Assembly: GCA_947495695.1 (NCBI GenBank)
Contig: CANLZP010000002.1
Location: 620,001 to 684,000, forward strand
DNA length: 64,000 bases
Direction of reading: 5' to 3'
Source of the DNA: an uncultured Erythrobacter sp.
Lineage (GTDB): Bacteria; Pseudomonadota; Alphaproteobacteria; Sphingomonadales; Sphingomonadaceae
Part shown: positions 38,012-48,261 of the stretch, in pieces
Position numbering within the stretch: position 1 is the first letter of the stretch
How the letters are laid out: every line of letters starts with the position of its first letter
Notes under the pieces: model-generated
What the model saw: the letters and a program-made list of their open reading frames with translations, nothing else
What the model was told of the DNA's origin: nothing
The model's database searches: none
Made by a program: the position numbers and the translations under genes

Positions 38012-38141
38012 CGGTTGACACGTTATAAACGAACGCATAGCGGAGGCTTCAACGGCTCGGTGCGCTTTTGCTGCCCCGGGCCTCATTTATTGTTAGAAGC
38101 ACGCATCGCGAATCCGGCATCCGTGCTGCTGATGGAAGGAA

Positions 38142-39905
38142 ATGCAAGTGTCACAGGAGCGCAGCGGCGCAGCTATCCTGGTTAAGTGCCTGGTTGAGCA
38201 AGGGGTCGAATTTGTATTCGGCTATCCCGGCGGCGCGGTGCTGCCCATCTATGACGAACTGTTCGGAGATGAACGCCTACGTCATATTCTTGTGCGGCAT
38301 GAAGCTGGCGCAGCGCATGCAGCCGAAGGCTATGCCCGGTCCACCGGCAAGCCTGGAGTGGTTCTTGTCACATCCGGTCCAGGCGCAACAAACGCCGTTA
38401 CCGGCATTGCCGACGCCTTTATGGATTCGATCCCGATGGTGGTTATCACCGGTCAGGTGCCAACCGCACTGATCGGCACCGATGCCTTTCAGGAAGCCGA
38501 TACGGTTGGCATCACGCGCCACTGCACCAAGCATAATTATCTGGTGAAAGACCCGGACGAGCTTGAAGCCATTTTGCACGAAGCATTTCGCATCGCCACC
38601 AGTGGCCGCCCCGGCCCCGTTGTGGTTGATATCCCCAAGGACGTGCAGATTGCCATCGCTTCCAGCAGCAATGCGGAAGCTTCTCCTGCATCGCATCGCT
38701 ATCAGCCGCAGATGGCTGGCACGGACAGCAAGATTGCCGAAGCTATTGAATTGATGGCCAAGGCCGAGCGGCCGATCCTCTACACCGGCGGCGGCATCAT
38801 TAACTCCGGTCCCGAAGCAAGTCGTTTGCTCCGGCAGTTGCAAGATCTGACCGGCGCGCCCGTCACCAGCACATTGATGGGTTTGGGCGCATTGCCTGCC
38901 GATCATCCCGATTGGCTGGGCATGTTGGGTATGCACGGCACCTTCGAAGCCAATATGGCGATGAACAAATGCGATGTGATGGTTTGCCTCGGTGCTCGCT
39001 TCGACGATCGCGTCACCGGTCGGCTCGATGCGTTTTCTCCAGACAGCAAGAAAATCCACATCGATATCGACCGAGCCAGCATCAATAAGAATGTGCCGGT
39101 TGATCTGGGCATAGTTGGCGATTGCGCGACCGTATTGGGGCAATTGATAGAGGCATGGGGTGATCGCAAACCGCAGGATCTGGGCGAATGGAAAGCCCGC
39201 ATCACGGGCTGGCGAGCCCGCGAATGTCTGGCCTACCCCGAAAAGTCGGCCAAGGATCCCAGCGCCATCATGCCGCAAAAGGCAATCGAACGCCTGTTTG
39301 CGCTTACCAAGGATCGCAATCCGATCATCACGACAGAGGTTGGCCAGCACCAGATGTGGGCAGCCCAATATTTCCATTTCTTCGATCCCAACAAATGGCT
39401 CACGTCAGGCGGCTTGGGAACGATGGGATATGGTCTGCCCGCTGCCATCGGCGCCCAATTGGGTAATCCCGACGATCTGGTAATCGACATTGCTGGCGAA
39501 GCCTCCATTCAGATGAATATTCAAGAGCTTGGAACGGCCAGCCAATACCGCCTGCCGGTCAAGATCTTCGTCCTGAACAATGAGTATATGGGCATGGTCC
39601 GCCAATGGCAGGAACTGACCTATGAAAGCCGCTATTCCAATTCCTATTCTGACAGCCTGCCTGACTTTGTCGCGCTGGCAGAGGCCTATGGGTGGAAAGG
39701 CATCCGGATTGAAGATGGAGTCGATCTGGACGCGGGCATCGAAGCGATGCTGGCCCATGACGGTCCAGTGATCGTCGATTGTATGGTGGCCAAGGATGCC
39801 AATTGTTTCCCGATGATCCCGTCGGGCGCAGCGCATACTGAAATGCTGCTCTATGGTGACCAGGTTGAAGGCACGATGGACGATGAAGCCAAGGCTTTGG
39901 TGTAA
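38142..39905 (+). CDS. ilvB: Acetolactate synthase large subunit
   Basis: The catalytic subunit of acetohydroxyacid synthase, first common enzyme of valine, leucine and isoleucine synthesis. The 587 residues have the ThDP-activating Glu in [16 protein letters not shown] (Glu 54), the central FAD-binding domain, and the C-terminal ThDP site. In that site the usual Gly-Asp of the Mg-binding motif is Gly-Glu (GEASIQMN, Glu 453), with the second ligand Asn in LNNEYMGMV (about 480). GGAAGGA sits only 2 bases from the ATG but 8 from a GTG at 38148, so translation may start at either. It leads ilvB-ilvN-ilvC. Confidence 0.97.
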   Translation: MQVSQERSGAAILVKCLVEQGVEFVFGYPGGAVLPIYDELFGDERLRHILVRHEAGAAHAAEGYARSTGKPGVVLVTSGPGATNAVTGIADAFMDSIPMVVITGQVPTALIGTDAFQEADTVGITRHCTKHNYLVKDPDELEAILHEAFRIATSGRPGPVVVDIPKDVQIAIASSSNAEASPASHRYQPQMAGTDSKIAEAIELMAKAERPILYTGGGIINSGPEASRLLRQLQDLTGAPVTSTLMGLGALPADHPDWLGMLGMHGTFEANMAMNKCDVMVCLGARFDDRVTGRLDAFSPDSKKIHIDIDRASINKNVPVDLGIVGDCATVLGQLIEAWGDRKPQDLGEWKARITGWRARECLAYPEKSAKDPSAIMPQKAIERLFALTKDRNPIITTEVGQHQMWAAQYFHFFDPNKWLTSGGLGTMGYGLPAAIGAQLGNPDDLVIDIAGEASIQMNIQELGTASQYRLPVKIFVLNNEYMGMVRQWQELTYESRYSNSYSDSLPDFVALAEAYGWKGIRIEDGVDLDAGIEAMLAHDGPVIVDCMVAKDANCFPMIPSGAAHTEMLLYGDQVEGTMDDEAKALV

Positions 39906-39917
39906 GGACAGATTCTC

Positions 39918-41484
<1,567 letters not shown>

Positions 41485-41494
41485 GTCCAGCCCG

Positions 41495-42103
41495 GTGAGC
41501 ATCATGCAGGATGCTCGCACATTCAAACTGGTCTTGGCGCTATGTGCGCTTGGCTGGGTGGTTATCGTCGCAAAATCGATCCTGAACACTAAGGGTCCGG
41601 AAGACTTTGTGGTGACGGTAACTCCCGGCCATGTGCAAGCCTATGCCAAGCAGCAATTGGGCCAATTGCAGAAACCATCGTTCGATCAGAACACAGAATT
41701 GTGTCAGATAATCTTTGAAGATGGCACTGGCGCTTTGGGAACCAGCCCAATCATCGAGGGCGCTAGGGCCAGCTGCGATATTTTCTATTTTGACGAGCCA
41801 GGAATGGCGCCTGTCGCCAGCCTGCATACGCATGGCGGCTTTGACAGTGAATTTGACAGCGAAGTGCCCTCGGTATTGGATATGGAAAGCGATATTGCCA
41901 GCAGGATGGATGGCTTTGTCGCGACGCCGGGCGGGCGGCTGTGGCGAATTGATTGGGTTGGACAGCAAGCGATCATGGTTTGCGGCACCAATTGTCTTCC
42001 GCAAGACAGCGCATATCGGGCCTGCCCTGCGCATGAGCCCGAACAATCCTATACGCTTGACGCTTTGCGCAGTCGGTTCGAAAACGACTTGGGAGTATGC
42101 TGA
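41495..42103 (+). CDS. DUF4329 (JAB-like) membrane-anchored protein
   Basis: A 202-residue protein with an N-terminal membrane anchor (about 10-27) and an extracytoplasmic domain. SLHTHGGFDSEF followed by VPSVLDMESD reproduces the H-x-H ... S-x2-D zinc site of JAB/MPN-type metallo-isopeptidases (His 111, His 113, Ser 126, Asp 129), the core of DUF4329. Two Cys (70, 94) and two more near the end may form disulfides. Activity and target are unknown. Start may be GTG 41495 or ATG 41504. It lies between ilvC and lldD and overlaps lldD by one base. Confidence 0.78.
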   Translation: MSIMQDARTFKLVLALCALGWVVIVAKSILNTKGPEDFVVTVTPGHVQAYAKQQLGQLQKPSFDQNTELCQIIFEDGTGALGTSPIIEGARASCDIFYFDEPGMAPVASLHTHGGFDSEFDSEVPSVLDMESDIASRMDGFVATPGGRLWRIDWVGQQAIMVCGTNCLPQDSAYRACPAHEPEQSYTLDALRSRFENDLGVC

Positions 42104-43251
42104 TGCGCCTTAGCGATTGCCACAATATCGATGATTTCAGATCGCTCGCCAAAGCGCGGCTGCCGTGGCCTGTGTTCGATTATATCGATGGCGCTGCCGA
42201 TGACGAAGTGACCAAGGCGCGCAATACCGATGCCTATGGCTCGTGCGATCTGGTTCCCGATGTGTTGGCCGGCGTGGCCGAGATCGACACCAGCTGCACC
42301 ATCATGGGCCGCAAAAGCGCCCTGCCCCTGATGCTTAGCCCCACAGCTGTGCAACGAGCCTTTCATCATCAAGGCGAAACCGCTGTTGCCAAGGCGGCGG
42401 AAAAATTCGGCCTGTGGTTCGGCATTTCCAGCCTAGCCACGCGCAGTATTGAAGAGATCGCCGCGCTGACCAACGCCCCCAAGCTGTTCCAACTATATGT
42501 TCACAAGGACAAGGGCTTGAACTCCTCGATGATCGAGCGCTGTCAGGCATCCAATTTCGATGCATTGGCGCTGACGGTGGACACTATTGTGTCCGGCAAG
42601 CGTGAGCGGTGCCTGCGCAGCGGCTTCACCACCCCGCCCCGTTTTACCCCCTCAGCGGTTTGGTCCTACGCCACACGTCCGCGCTGGACGCTGGATTACC
42701 TGTTTCGCAAGAAATTTCGTCTGCCCAATCTGGATACCCATGTCAGCGAAGGCAGCGGAAAAGCCGTCAGCATCGCTGAGTATTTCAACACCATGCTCGA
42801 CACATCGATGGATTGGGACACGGCGGCCAAGATCCGGCAAGATTGGGGCGGCAAGTTCTGTCTGAAGGGCGTGATGAGCGCGAATGATGCTCGGCGTGCA
42901 GTAGAGATTGGGGCCGATGCGATCATGATCTCCAACCATGGTGGCCGCCAGCTGGATGGCAGCCGCGCTCCGTTCGATCAATTGCGCGAAATTGTCGACA
43001 CAGTTGGCGGCGAGATAGAGATCATTTGCGATGGCGGCGTTCGGCGCGGCACGCATGCTTTGAAATCGGTATGCGCCGGTGCCACTGCGGCCAGCGGCGG
43101 CAGACTTTACCTCTATGCGCTTGCGGCAGCCGGGCAGGATGGGGTCGAGCGAGCCATTGGTATCTTGCAAGATGAGATCTCCCGAGGAATGCGCCTGATG
43201 GGCGTCACATCGGTGGATCAGCTCACCCCGGACAGATTGCGCTGGCGATAG
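42103..43251 (+). CDS. lldD: FMN-dependent alpha-hydroxy acid dehydrogenase, L-lactate dehydrogenase type
   Basis: A 382-residue TIM-barrel flavoprotein that oxidises an alpha-hydroxy acid, most likely L-lactate, passing electrons to quinone. Evidence is ARLPWPVFDYIDGAADDE at the start, LMLSPTAVQRAFHHQGE, FQLYVHKDKG, the catalytic-His motif ISNHGGRQLDGSRAP and the FMN-phosphate loop CDGGVRRGTHALKS. GGGAG with 7-base spacing supports the ATG at 42103 over 42097. It overlaps the DUF4329 stop (TGATG). Confidence 0.9.
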   Translation: MRLSDCHNIDDFRSLAKARLPWPVFDYIDGAADDEVTKARNTDAYGSCDLVPDVLAGVAEIDTSCTIMGRKSALPLMLSPTAVQRAFHHQGETAVAKAAEKFGLWFGISSLATRSIEEIAALTNAPKLFQLYVHKDKGLNSSMIERCQASNFDALALTVDTIVSGKRERCLRSGFTTPPRFTPSAVWSYATRPRWTLDYLFRKKFRLPNLDTHVSEGSGKAVSIAEYFNTMLDTSMDWDTAAKIRQDWGGKFCLKGVMSANDARRAVEIGADAIMISNHGGRQLDGSRAPFDQLREIVDTVGGEIEIICDGGVRRGTHALKSVCAGATAASGGRLYLYALAAAGQDGVERAIGILQDEISRGMRLMGVTSVDQLTPDRLRWR

Positions 43252-43260
43252 AACCGACAA

Positions 43261-43288
43261 AGCCCCCGCTCAATTAAGAACAGGGGCT
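43261..43288 (-). terminator. Weak candidate terminator of the YHS lipoprotein gene
   Basis: AGCCCC (43261-43266) and GGGGCT (43283-43288) pair around a 16-base AT-rich loop. Read on the minus strand the stem is followed by TTTGT, a short T-run, 27 bases after the YHS gene stop. It lies between convergent lldD and YHS genes and may slow both. Confidence 0.4.
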
Positions 43289-43315
43289 CAGCCAAATTCA
43301 TGATCTTCGCAGCGA

Positions 43316-43852
43316 TTAGCTGGTGAAGTGTTCGTCCGGCGAGTGGGTCGGGTAGTTTACGTCACCCTTCTCGATAAATCCGGGAATGTCCTTGTTCCAA
43401 CGCTCGGCAACGCCTTCGCTGAAGTTCAGATACAGCTTGCCATCTACAATCTTGTAAACATTGGGATCACCTGGTGCCAGCGCATCATTGGCGCCAATCG
43501 CCCATGCGCAATAGCCGCCATATTGCGGCGCATATTTGGCTGGGTCTGCGCTGAAGGTTTTCGCGTTCTCTTCACTCGAGAAACGATAGTCATAGCCTTG
43601 ATAGTTTACGGTGAACTCTTCTGTTCCTTCAACCGGGCCGCCTTCGGCGTTGAAGTAGCTGACCGCATCATAGCCGCTGAGTGCCAGAGTATCACCGATT
43701 GAAGCGGTGTGAATTGGGCCGGCAGGTGTGCCGCCAAGTTGGGTAAGAGCGCCAGCTTCGACAGCGGCAGTTTCTTGAGCGACATTTTCGCTCCCAGGTG
43801 AACACGCAGCTACCGTTGCCAGCAGAGCGATTGAGATAAGTGACTTGTGCAT
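43316..43852 (-). CDS. YHS domain lipoprotein
   Basis: A 178-residue predicted lipoprotein: basic start, hydrophobic LISIALLATVAAC with lipobox Cys at 17. The YHS domain follows (LSGYDAVSYFNAEGGPVEGT, YRFSSEENAKTFSADPAKYA, PQYGGYCAWAI), a fold often tied to metal or redox functions; the conserved Tyr-Cys-Ala is present. A GTG start further out is ignored because AGGAG lies right before the ATG at 43852. It is divergent from the leuA leader region, 119 bases away. The molecular role is unknown. Confidence 0.88.
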   Translation of the reverse strand: MHKSLISIALLATVAACSPGSENVAQETAAVEAGALTQLGGTPAGPIHTASIGDTLALSGYDAVSYFNAEGGPVEGTEEFTVNYQGYDYRFSSEENAKTFSADPAKYAPQYGGYCAWAIGANDALAPGDPNVYKIVDGKLYLNFSEGVAERWNKDIPGFIEKGDVNYPTHSPDEHFTS

Positions 43853-43971
43853 TGAATTACTCCTGACCGCGTAAGTGCGGGATGCCCACTCTTTCGCAAG
43901 GCGGCGCTGTAAGGTTACACAATTTTTCAATCCGCTTGCCATCTTTGTGGTTTTGGGCGAAGACACGGGTC

Positions 43972-44022
43972 ATGAAACGCATGGCAAACTTACTGCTACG
44001 ACTATCCCGCCCTTGGGCGTAG
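43972..44022 (+). CDS. Candidate leucine leader peptide upstream of leuA
   Basis: A 16-codon frame encodes MKRMANLLLRLSRPWA. Four of residues 7-11 are leucine, read by TTA, CTG, CTA and CTA, of which TTA and CTA are uncommon here. It ends 99 bases before the leuA ATG and its last codons form one arm of a perfect 10-bp inverted repeat. Clustered codons for the pathway's own end product in a short peptide just upstream of leuA are the mark of ribosome-mediated attenuation. The ribosome site is weak (ACGGG close to the ATG), and a second in-frame ATG lies at 43981. Confidence 0.55.
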   Translation: MKRMANLLLRLSRPWA

Positions 44023-44104
44023 GTGGCCGCGTGCTCTGAAGGCGCGGCAAGCGCCCAAGGGAGATTTAGAACGCGCATTTAGCCGCACTTCCTCGTAAAA
44101 TCTC
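44010..44104 (+). promoter_or_regulatory. Candidate attenuator structures between leader peptide and leuA
   Basis: CCCTTGGGCG (44010-44019, the end of the leader peptide frame) is the exact reverse complement of 44052-44061. Nested inside, GCCGCG (44026-44031) pairs with CGCGGC (44043-44048). A following stem pairs GAGATTT (44061-44067) with AAATCTC (44098-44104), six bases before the AAGAG ribosome site of leuA, and GCGGC at 44044-44048 can instead pair with GCCGC at 44082-44086. No strong T-run follows any stem, so control could act on transcription or on leuA translation. Confidence 0.5.
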
Positions 44105-44121
44105 AGTTTAAGAGCTTGCCC

Positions 44122-45792
44122 ATGCCCATGCTTTCCAATCCTTCGCAAAAATACAGCGCATTCCCACAAGTAGATTTGCCTGATCGGCAATGGCCCAGTC
44201 GGACTATCACTGCCCCGCCGCGGTGGCTGTCGACCGATTTGCGCGATGGCAATCAATCGATCATTGACCCGATGGATGCCGTTAAGAAACGGCGCTTTTT
44301 TGAGGAATTGGTCCGAATTGGCGTCAAAGAAATCGAAGTGGGTTTCCCCAGTGCGGGAGCCACCGAATTTGACTTCATTCAAGGTCTGGTCCGCTCGGGT
44401 GATATTCCCGATGATGTGACGGTGCAGGTCCTCACACAAAGCCGCGAAGATCTGATCCGCACCAGCTTTGAAAGCTTGGATGGCGCCAAAAGCGCCATTG
44501 TTCATTTGTACAATGCTGTCAGCCCGGCATGGCGCGACATCGTGTTCCGGATGAGCAAGGATGAAGTGCGCAAGATCGCCCGAGACGGCGCCATGGTGAT
44601 GCGAGACGAGGCGGCCAAGCGACCAGACACCGATTGGCACTTCCAATACTCGCCCGAGACATTCTCGACCGCAGAATTGGATTTCAGCATCGCAGTCTGC
44701 GAAACCGTGATGGAGGTTCTCGAACCGACACCAGACAAACCAATCATCCTCAATCTGCCCGCAACGGTAGAGGCTGCAACTCCCAATATCTACGCCGACC
44801 AAATCGAGTATTTCTGCCGCAATCTGCCAAATCGTGACAGCGCCATCATCAGCCTGCACACGCACAATGATCGCGGAACAGGCGTGGCCGCTGCGGAATT
44901 GGGCCTGATGGCAGGGGCAGACCGGGTTGAAGGTTGTCTGTTCGGTAATGGCGAGCGGACCGGCAATTGTTGCTTGGTCACAGTTGCTCTTAACTTATAC
45001 ACTCAGGGCATTGATCCTAAATTGGATTTCTCTGACATTGATCGTGTCATTGAAACGGTGGAATACTGTAACGAGTTGCCCGTGCATCAGCGCCACCCCT
45101 ATGGTGGTGAGCTGGTGTTCACTGCCTTTTCCGGGTCGCATCAAGATGCGATCAAGAAGGGCTTTGAGGCGAACAGCCAGCAGAATGACGAACAATGGCG
45201 CGTGCCATATCTCCCCATCGATCCAGCCGATTTGGGTCGGGATTATGAGGCAGTAATCCGAGTAAACTCGCAAAGCGGTAAAGGCGGCTTTGCCTGGGTT
45301 CTGGAGCAGGATCAGGGTCTCAAACTGCCTAAGAAGATGCAGGCCGACTTCTCAAAACAGGTTCAGAACTTGGCCGATGAATTGGGCCGCGAACTGAATG
45401 CAGACGACATCTGGGAAGCATTTAAGTCCAGTTATCATGTCCAGACACCGGATAAACACTTCCAATTGGTCAGCTATGAAGAAAGCCGCGGGTCCGACGG
45501 GACACGTCTGTTTGCCGGCACAATTGCTGTGGCGGGCCAAGAACAGAGCGTTAGCGGTCGCGGAAACGGCCTAATTTCGTCGGTAGTCAGCACGATCGAA
45601 GACACATTTGGGCTGGAGATCAAAGTGCTCGATTATAGCGAGCATGCTTTGGGATCTGGCCGCGACGCGCGCGCGGCGGCTTATTTGCACTGCCAATCCG
45701 GTGGAAAGCAATTCTGGGGCTGCGGGATTGACGAGGACGTCGCAACTGCATCTGTCAGAGCCGTGCTGAGTGCTGCAAATAGTGCAATTTAA
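44122..45792 (+). CDS. leuA: 2-isopropylmalate synthase
   Basis: LeuA condenses acetyl-CoA with 2-ketoisovalerate, the committed step to leucine. The 556 residues are the longer type (LeuA2, as in yeast and actinobacteria): [16 protein letters not shown] holds the catalytic Arg-Asp, [18 protein letters not shown] the HxH metal ligands, [19 protein letters not shown] follows, and the C-terminal 130 residues are the leucine-binding regulatory domain. AAGAG with 7-base spacing supports the ATG at 44122 over TTG 44116. Regulation is likely by the upstream leader peptide. Confidence 0.96.
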   Translation: MPMLSNPSQKYSAFPQVDLPDRQWPSRTITAPPRWLSTDLRDGNQSIIDPMDAVKKRRFFEELVRIGVKEIEVGFPSAGATEFDFIQGLVRSGDIPDDVTVQVLTQSREDLIRTSFESLDGAKSAIVHLYNAVSPAWRDIVFRMSKDEVRKIARDGAMVMRDEAAKRPDTDWHFQYSPETFSTAELDFSIAVCETVMEVLEPTPDKPIILNLPATVEAATPNIYADQIEYFCRNLPNRDSAIISLHTHNDRGTGVAAAELGLMAGADRVEGCLFGNGERTGNCCLVTVALNLYTQGIDPKLDFSDIDRVIETVEYCNELPVHQRHPYGGELVFTAFSGSHQDAIKKGFEANSQQNDEQWRVPYLPIDPADLGRDYEAVIRVNSQSGKGGFAWVLEQDQGLKLPKKMQADFSKQVQNLADELGRELNADDIWEAFKSSYHVQTPDKHFQLVSYEESRGSDGTRLFAGTIAVAGQEQSVSGRGNGLISSVVSTIEDTFGLEIKVLDYSEHALGSGRDARAAAYLHCQSGGKQFWGCGIDEDVATASVRAVLSAANSAI

Positions 45793-45907
45793 TGGCTTTT
45801 ACTGCGCCAAGCATTGTTTAACAGAGCATTAGTCATTCTGTAAGTATCTACTACTATAGTTCCACTAGGGTTCATTGAGATCACAGGGAACAATTGACGC
45901 GCGCATT

Positions 45908-48148
45908 ATGGCTAATGCTCAAGCATCATCTGGCAAACAAACGGCGCGCGGCGGTTCAACGCTGGGTGCCTTGTCGCGCTGGAAGAATGACCGGTCCCTA
46001 TCTCGAGAGCAAATCGCTCTGTTCCTTGACTATGAAGATTCCGGTCTTGCCTGGTTCTGGGCAACCGACAGCGATGGCGCATTAACCTACGTATCGCAGC
46101 AGGCGGCCGCATCTTTAGACAGCGATGTTGAAGAATTGATCGGCAGGCCACTCAATGCACTGGTCGATCTGAGAACTGTTTCTGAAAATGATATGTCTTC
46201 AGAAGCTGCCACTGGCCGCAATGTAGAATTTCTGCTCCGGGCCAAGAATACTTTTACCCATAAAGAGGTGCGCACAAGGCTGGGCACCGAAGAGGCCTGG
46301 TGGTCGATCAGTGGAAGGCCGCAATTTGATTCAGCCGGAACATTTATTGGCTATCGCGGCAACGCTAGCGATGTAACCATTCAGCGCCGCGAGCGAGCGG
46401 ATACAACCCGCCTTTCGCAATTTGATTCCCTTACTGGTTTGGCCAACCGCGTGCGCATGAGCACGCGCCTGCAAATCCTATTGACGGGCTACAAAGTGGC
46501 TCAAAGGCCATGCAGTTTGCTGATGTTGGATTTGGACCGGTTCAAACACATCAATGATACCTTGGGGCACCCGACTGGAGACGCTTTGCTGCAGCAAGTT
46601 GCCCAAAGATTGCAGCGCATTGTGGGCAGCAAAGGTGAAATAGGACGGCTGGGCGGAGACGAGTTTCAAATCTTCATCCCAGATGAAGACGATCGCAGCG
46701 AACTTGGGAATCTGGCAAATCACATAATCCAATTGTTGTCCCAGCCCTATGTGATTGAAGGCAATAGCTGCGTTATTGGTGCCTCAGTTGGCATTGCCAT
46801 CGCACCGTTTGACGGGGAAGATGTCGATGATCTTGTCCGCAGTGCCGATCTGGCGCTGTATGCAGCCAAAGCCGGAGGGCGCGGTCAATTCCGCTTCTAT
46901 TCGAGCGACCTGCATAGCCGCGCAGAAGAACGCCGCTTGATCGAGGAAGATTTGCGGCGCGCGATCCCTGAAGGCGCGCTGGAATTGCATTATCAGCCTT
47001 TGACATGCCCCCAAACCAACCAGGTCAAATCCTTCGAAGCTTTGCTGCGCTGGAACCATCCCGAAAGAGGTTGGATGAGTCCGGACATCGTCATCTCTGT
47101 GGCCGAAGAAACCGGCTTGATCGTTCCCTTGGGCGAATGGGCAATCCGCCAGGCATGCGATGATGCTGCGCTGTGGCCAGAGGACATTAGGGTCGCGGTG
47201 AACGTATCACCTGTTCAATTCATGACCGAAAACCTAGCCGGGGTGGTGACGAGCGCTTTGGCCAATTCTGGTTTGCAGCCACACCGGCTCGAATTGGAGA
47301 TCACCGAGAGCGTATTCTTGGGCGATACGGATGGCACCACTCGCCGGTTCCAGTCGCTGAAAGAGCTTGGCATTCGCTTCGCACTGGATGACTTTGGAAC
47401 GGGCTATTCCTCGCTCGGCTACTTGCGTGATGCTCCGTTTGACAAAATCAAAATCGATCAGAGCTTTATTCGGGGCGCGGTCGATAACAGCGTGCGCGGC
47501 AACGCGGCCATTATTGCTGCGATTGTTGGGTTAGCAAACTCCCTCGGAATGGAAACCACAGCCGAAGGGATTGAGGCCATCGACGAATTGGACTTCGTGC
47601 GATCCCAAGGTGTCACCAGCGTTCAAGGCTATATCTACGGCAAAGCCACGCCTAATACCCAAGTTCTGGAAATGGTCGAAAACGATGTTATCGAACTCGT
47701 CCCCAAAGGACCGAGCAGAGCGCGATCAAACCGCCGAACTGTGCTGCGCAAGGTAGGCCTGATCCATGATGATTATCGATACGAAGTGACAATGCGCGAT
47801 CTGTCTCAGACCGGCGCTCGTCTTCAGGGCCTGTGCGATGTCCCTGTTGGCACGCGCTTCATTGTCGACTTTGGAGATGGGCAGACCGTGGGCGCGGAAG
47901 TCCGGCGCGCAGTCGATGACTGGATTGGTGTCGAATTTGAAGAGCATTTGACCAGTGATGGTGGCGGGGATTGGTGCACCAAGCAGCGCGCGCCCAGCCG
48001 CTCAGATGGTCATTCAAAAATCGCGCGCGTTGCGGGCCAACCGTCGGCCTTAGTAAATGACCAGGGCACAGCCGAGGTTGAACTGCAGGAAATCGAAGAA
48101 CCCAAAACTCAACCAAGGTTTCGCCAAAGTTCGCCTCAGGAAGATTGA
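45908..48148 (+). CDS. PAS-GGDEF-EAL-PilZ cyclic-di-GMP protein
   Basis: A 746-residue cytoplasmic protein with no membrane segment. Order: disordered start, PAS-like sensor (about 45-155), GGDEF domain (DSLTGLANR near 173, intact RLGGDEF near 247-253), EAL domain (FEALLRWNH near 377, DDFGTGYSSLGYL, KIDQSFI) and a C-terminal PilZ-like domain (RSNRR then DLSQTGARLQG and WIGVEFEEH, about 610-690). Both the cyclase and phosphodiesterase motifs look complete, so it may make, break and bind cyclic-di-GMP. The upstream TTG at 45875 is an alternative start. Confidence 0.9.
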   Translation: MANAQASSGKQTARGGSTLGALSRWKNDRSLSREQIALFLDYEDSGLAWFWATDSDGALTYVSQQAAASLDSDVEELIGRPLNALVDLRTVSENDMSSEAATGRNVEFLLRAKNTFTHKEVRTRLGTEEAWWSISGRPQFDSAGTFIGYRGNASDVTIQRRERADTTRLSQFDSLTGLANRVRMSTRLQILLTGYKVAQRPCSLLMLDLDRFKHINDTLGHPTGDALLQQVAQRLQRIVGSKGEIGRLGGDEFQIFIPDEDDRSELGNLANHIIQLLSQPYVIEGNSCVIGASVGIAIAPFDGEDVDDLVRSADLALYAAKAGGRGQFRFYSSDLHSRAEERRLIEEDLRRAIPEGALELHYQPLTCPQTNQVKSFEALLRWNHPERGWMSPDIVISVAEETGLIVPLGEWAIRQACDDAALWPEDIRVAVNVSPVQFMTENLAGVVTSALANSGLQPHRLELEITESVFLGDTDGTTRRFQSLKELGIRFALDDFGTGYSSLGYLRDAPFDKIKIDQSFIRGAVDNSVRGNAAIIAAIVGLANSLGMETTAEGIEAIDELDFVRSQGVTSVQGYIYGKATPNTQVLEMVENDVIELVPKGPSRARSNRRTVLRKVGLIHDDYRYEVTMRDLSQTGARLQGLCDVPVGTRFIVDFGDGQTVGAEVRRAVDDWIGVEFEEHLTSDGGGDWCTKQRAPSRSDGHSKIARVAGQPSALVNDQGTAEVELQEIEEPKTQPRFRQSSPQED

Positions 48149-48261
48149 TCGGCCCAACGCTCCGGTCATCCATATCAGCCACTTGATGGAACTCTCTCAA
48201 AATGAGAGTGTCAAAAAACTGTCGTTCCAACAAGAACGCAGCCTGACCAAGGGATGTGTGC

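Noticed and set aside
38015-38043. TTGACA considered as -35 of an ilvB promoter
   Set aside because: No acceptable -10 hexamer at 16-18 bases (TAGCGG only), so not annotated.
38060-38185. GTG frame of 41 codons with Leu-Leu-Leu and Val-Leu-Leu overlapping the ilvB start, considered as an ilv leader peptide
   Set aside because: The branched-chain codons are scattered, no terminator or antiterminator stems are visible before ilvB, and the frame ends inside ilvB.
38277-39377. 366-residue minus-strand frame opposite ilvB
   Set aside because: Shadow of ilvB with no family match.
43857-44078. 73-residue minus-strand frame in the leuA leader region
   Set aside because: No similarity; it overlaps the YHS gene promoter region and the leucine leader on the other strand.
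48191-48209. ACTCTC...GAGAGT inverted repeat between the cyclic-di-GMP gene and the amidohydrolase gene, considered as a terminator
   Set aside because: The stem is only 6 bp, AT-containing, and is followed by A-rich rather than T-rich sequence.
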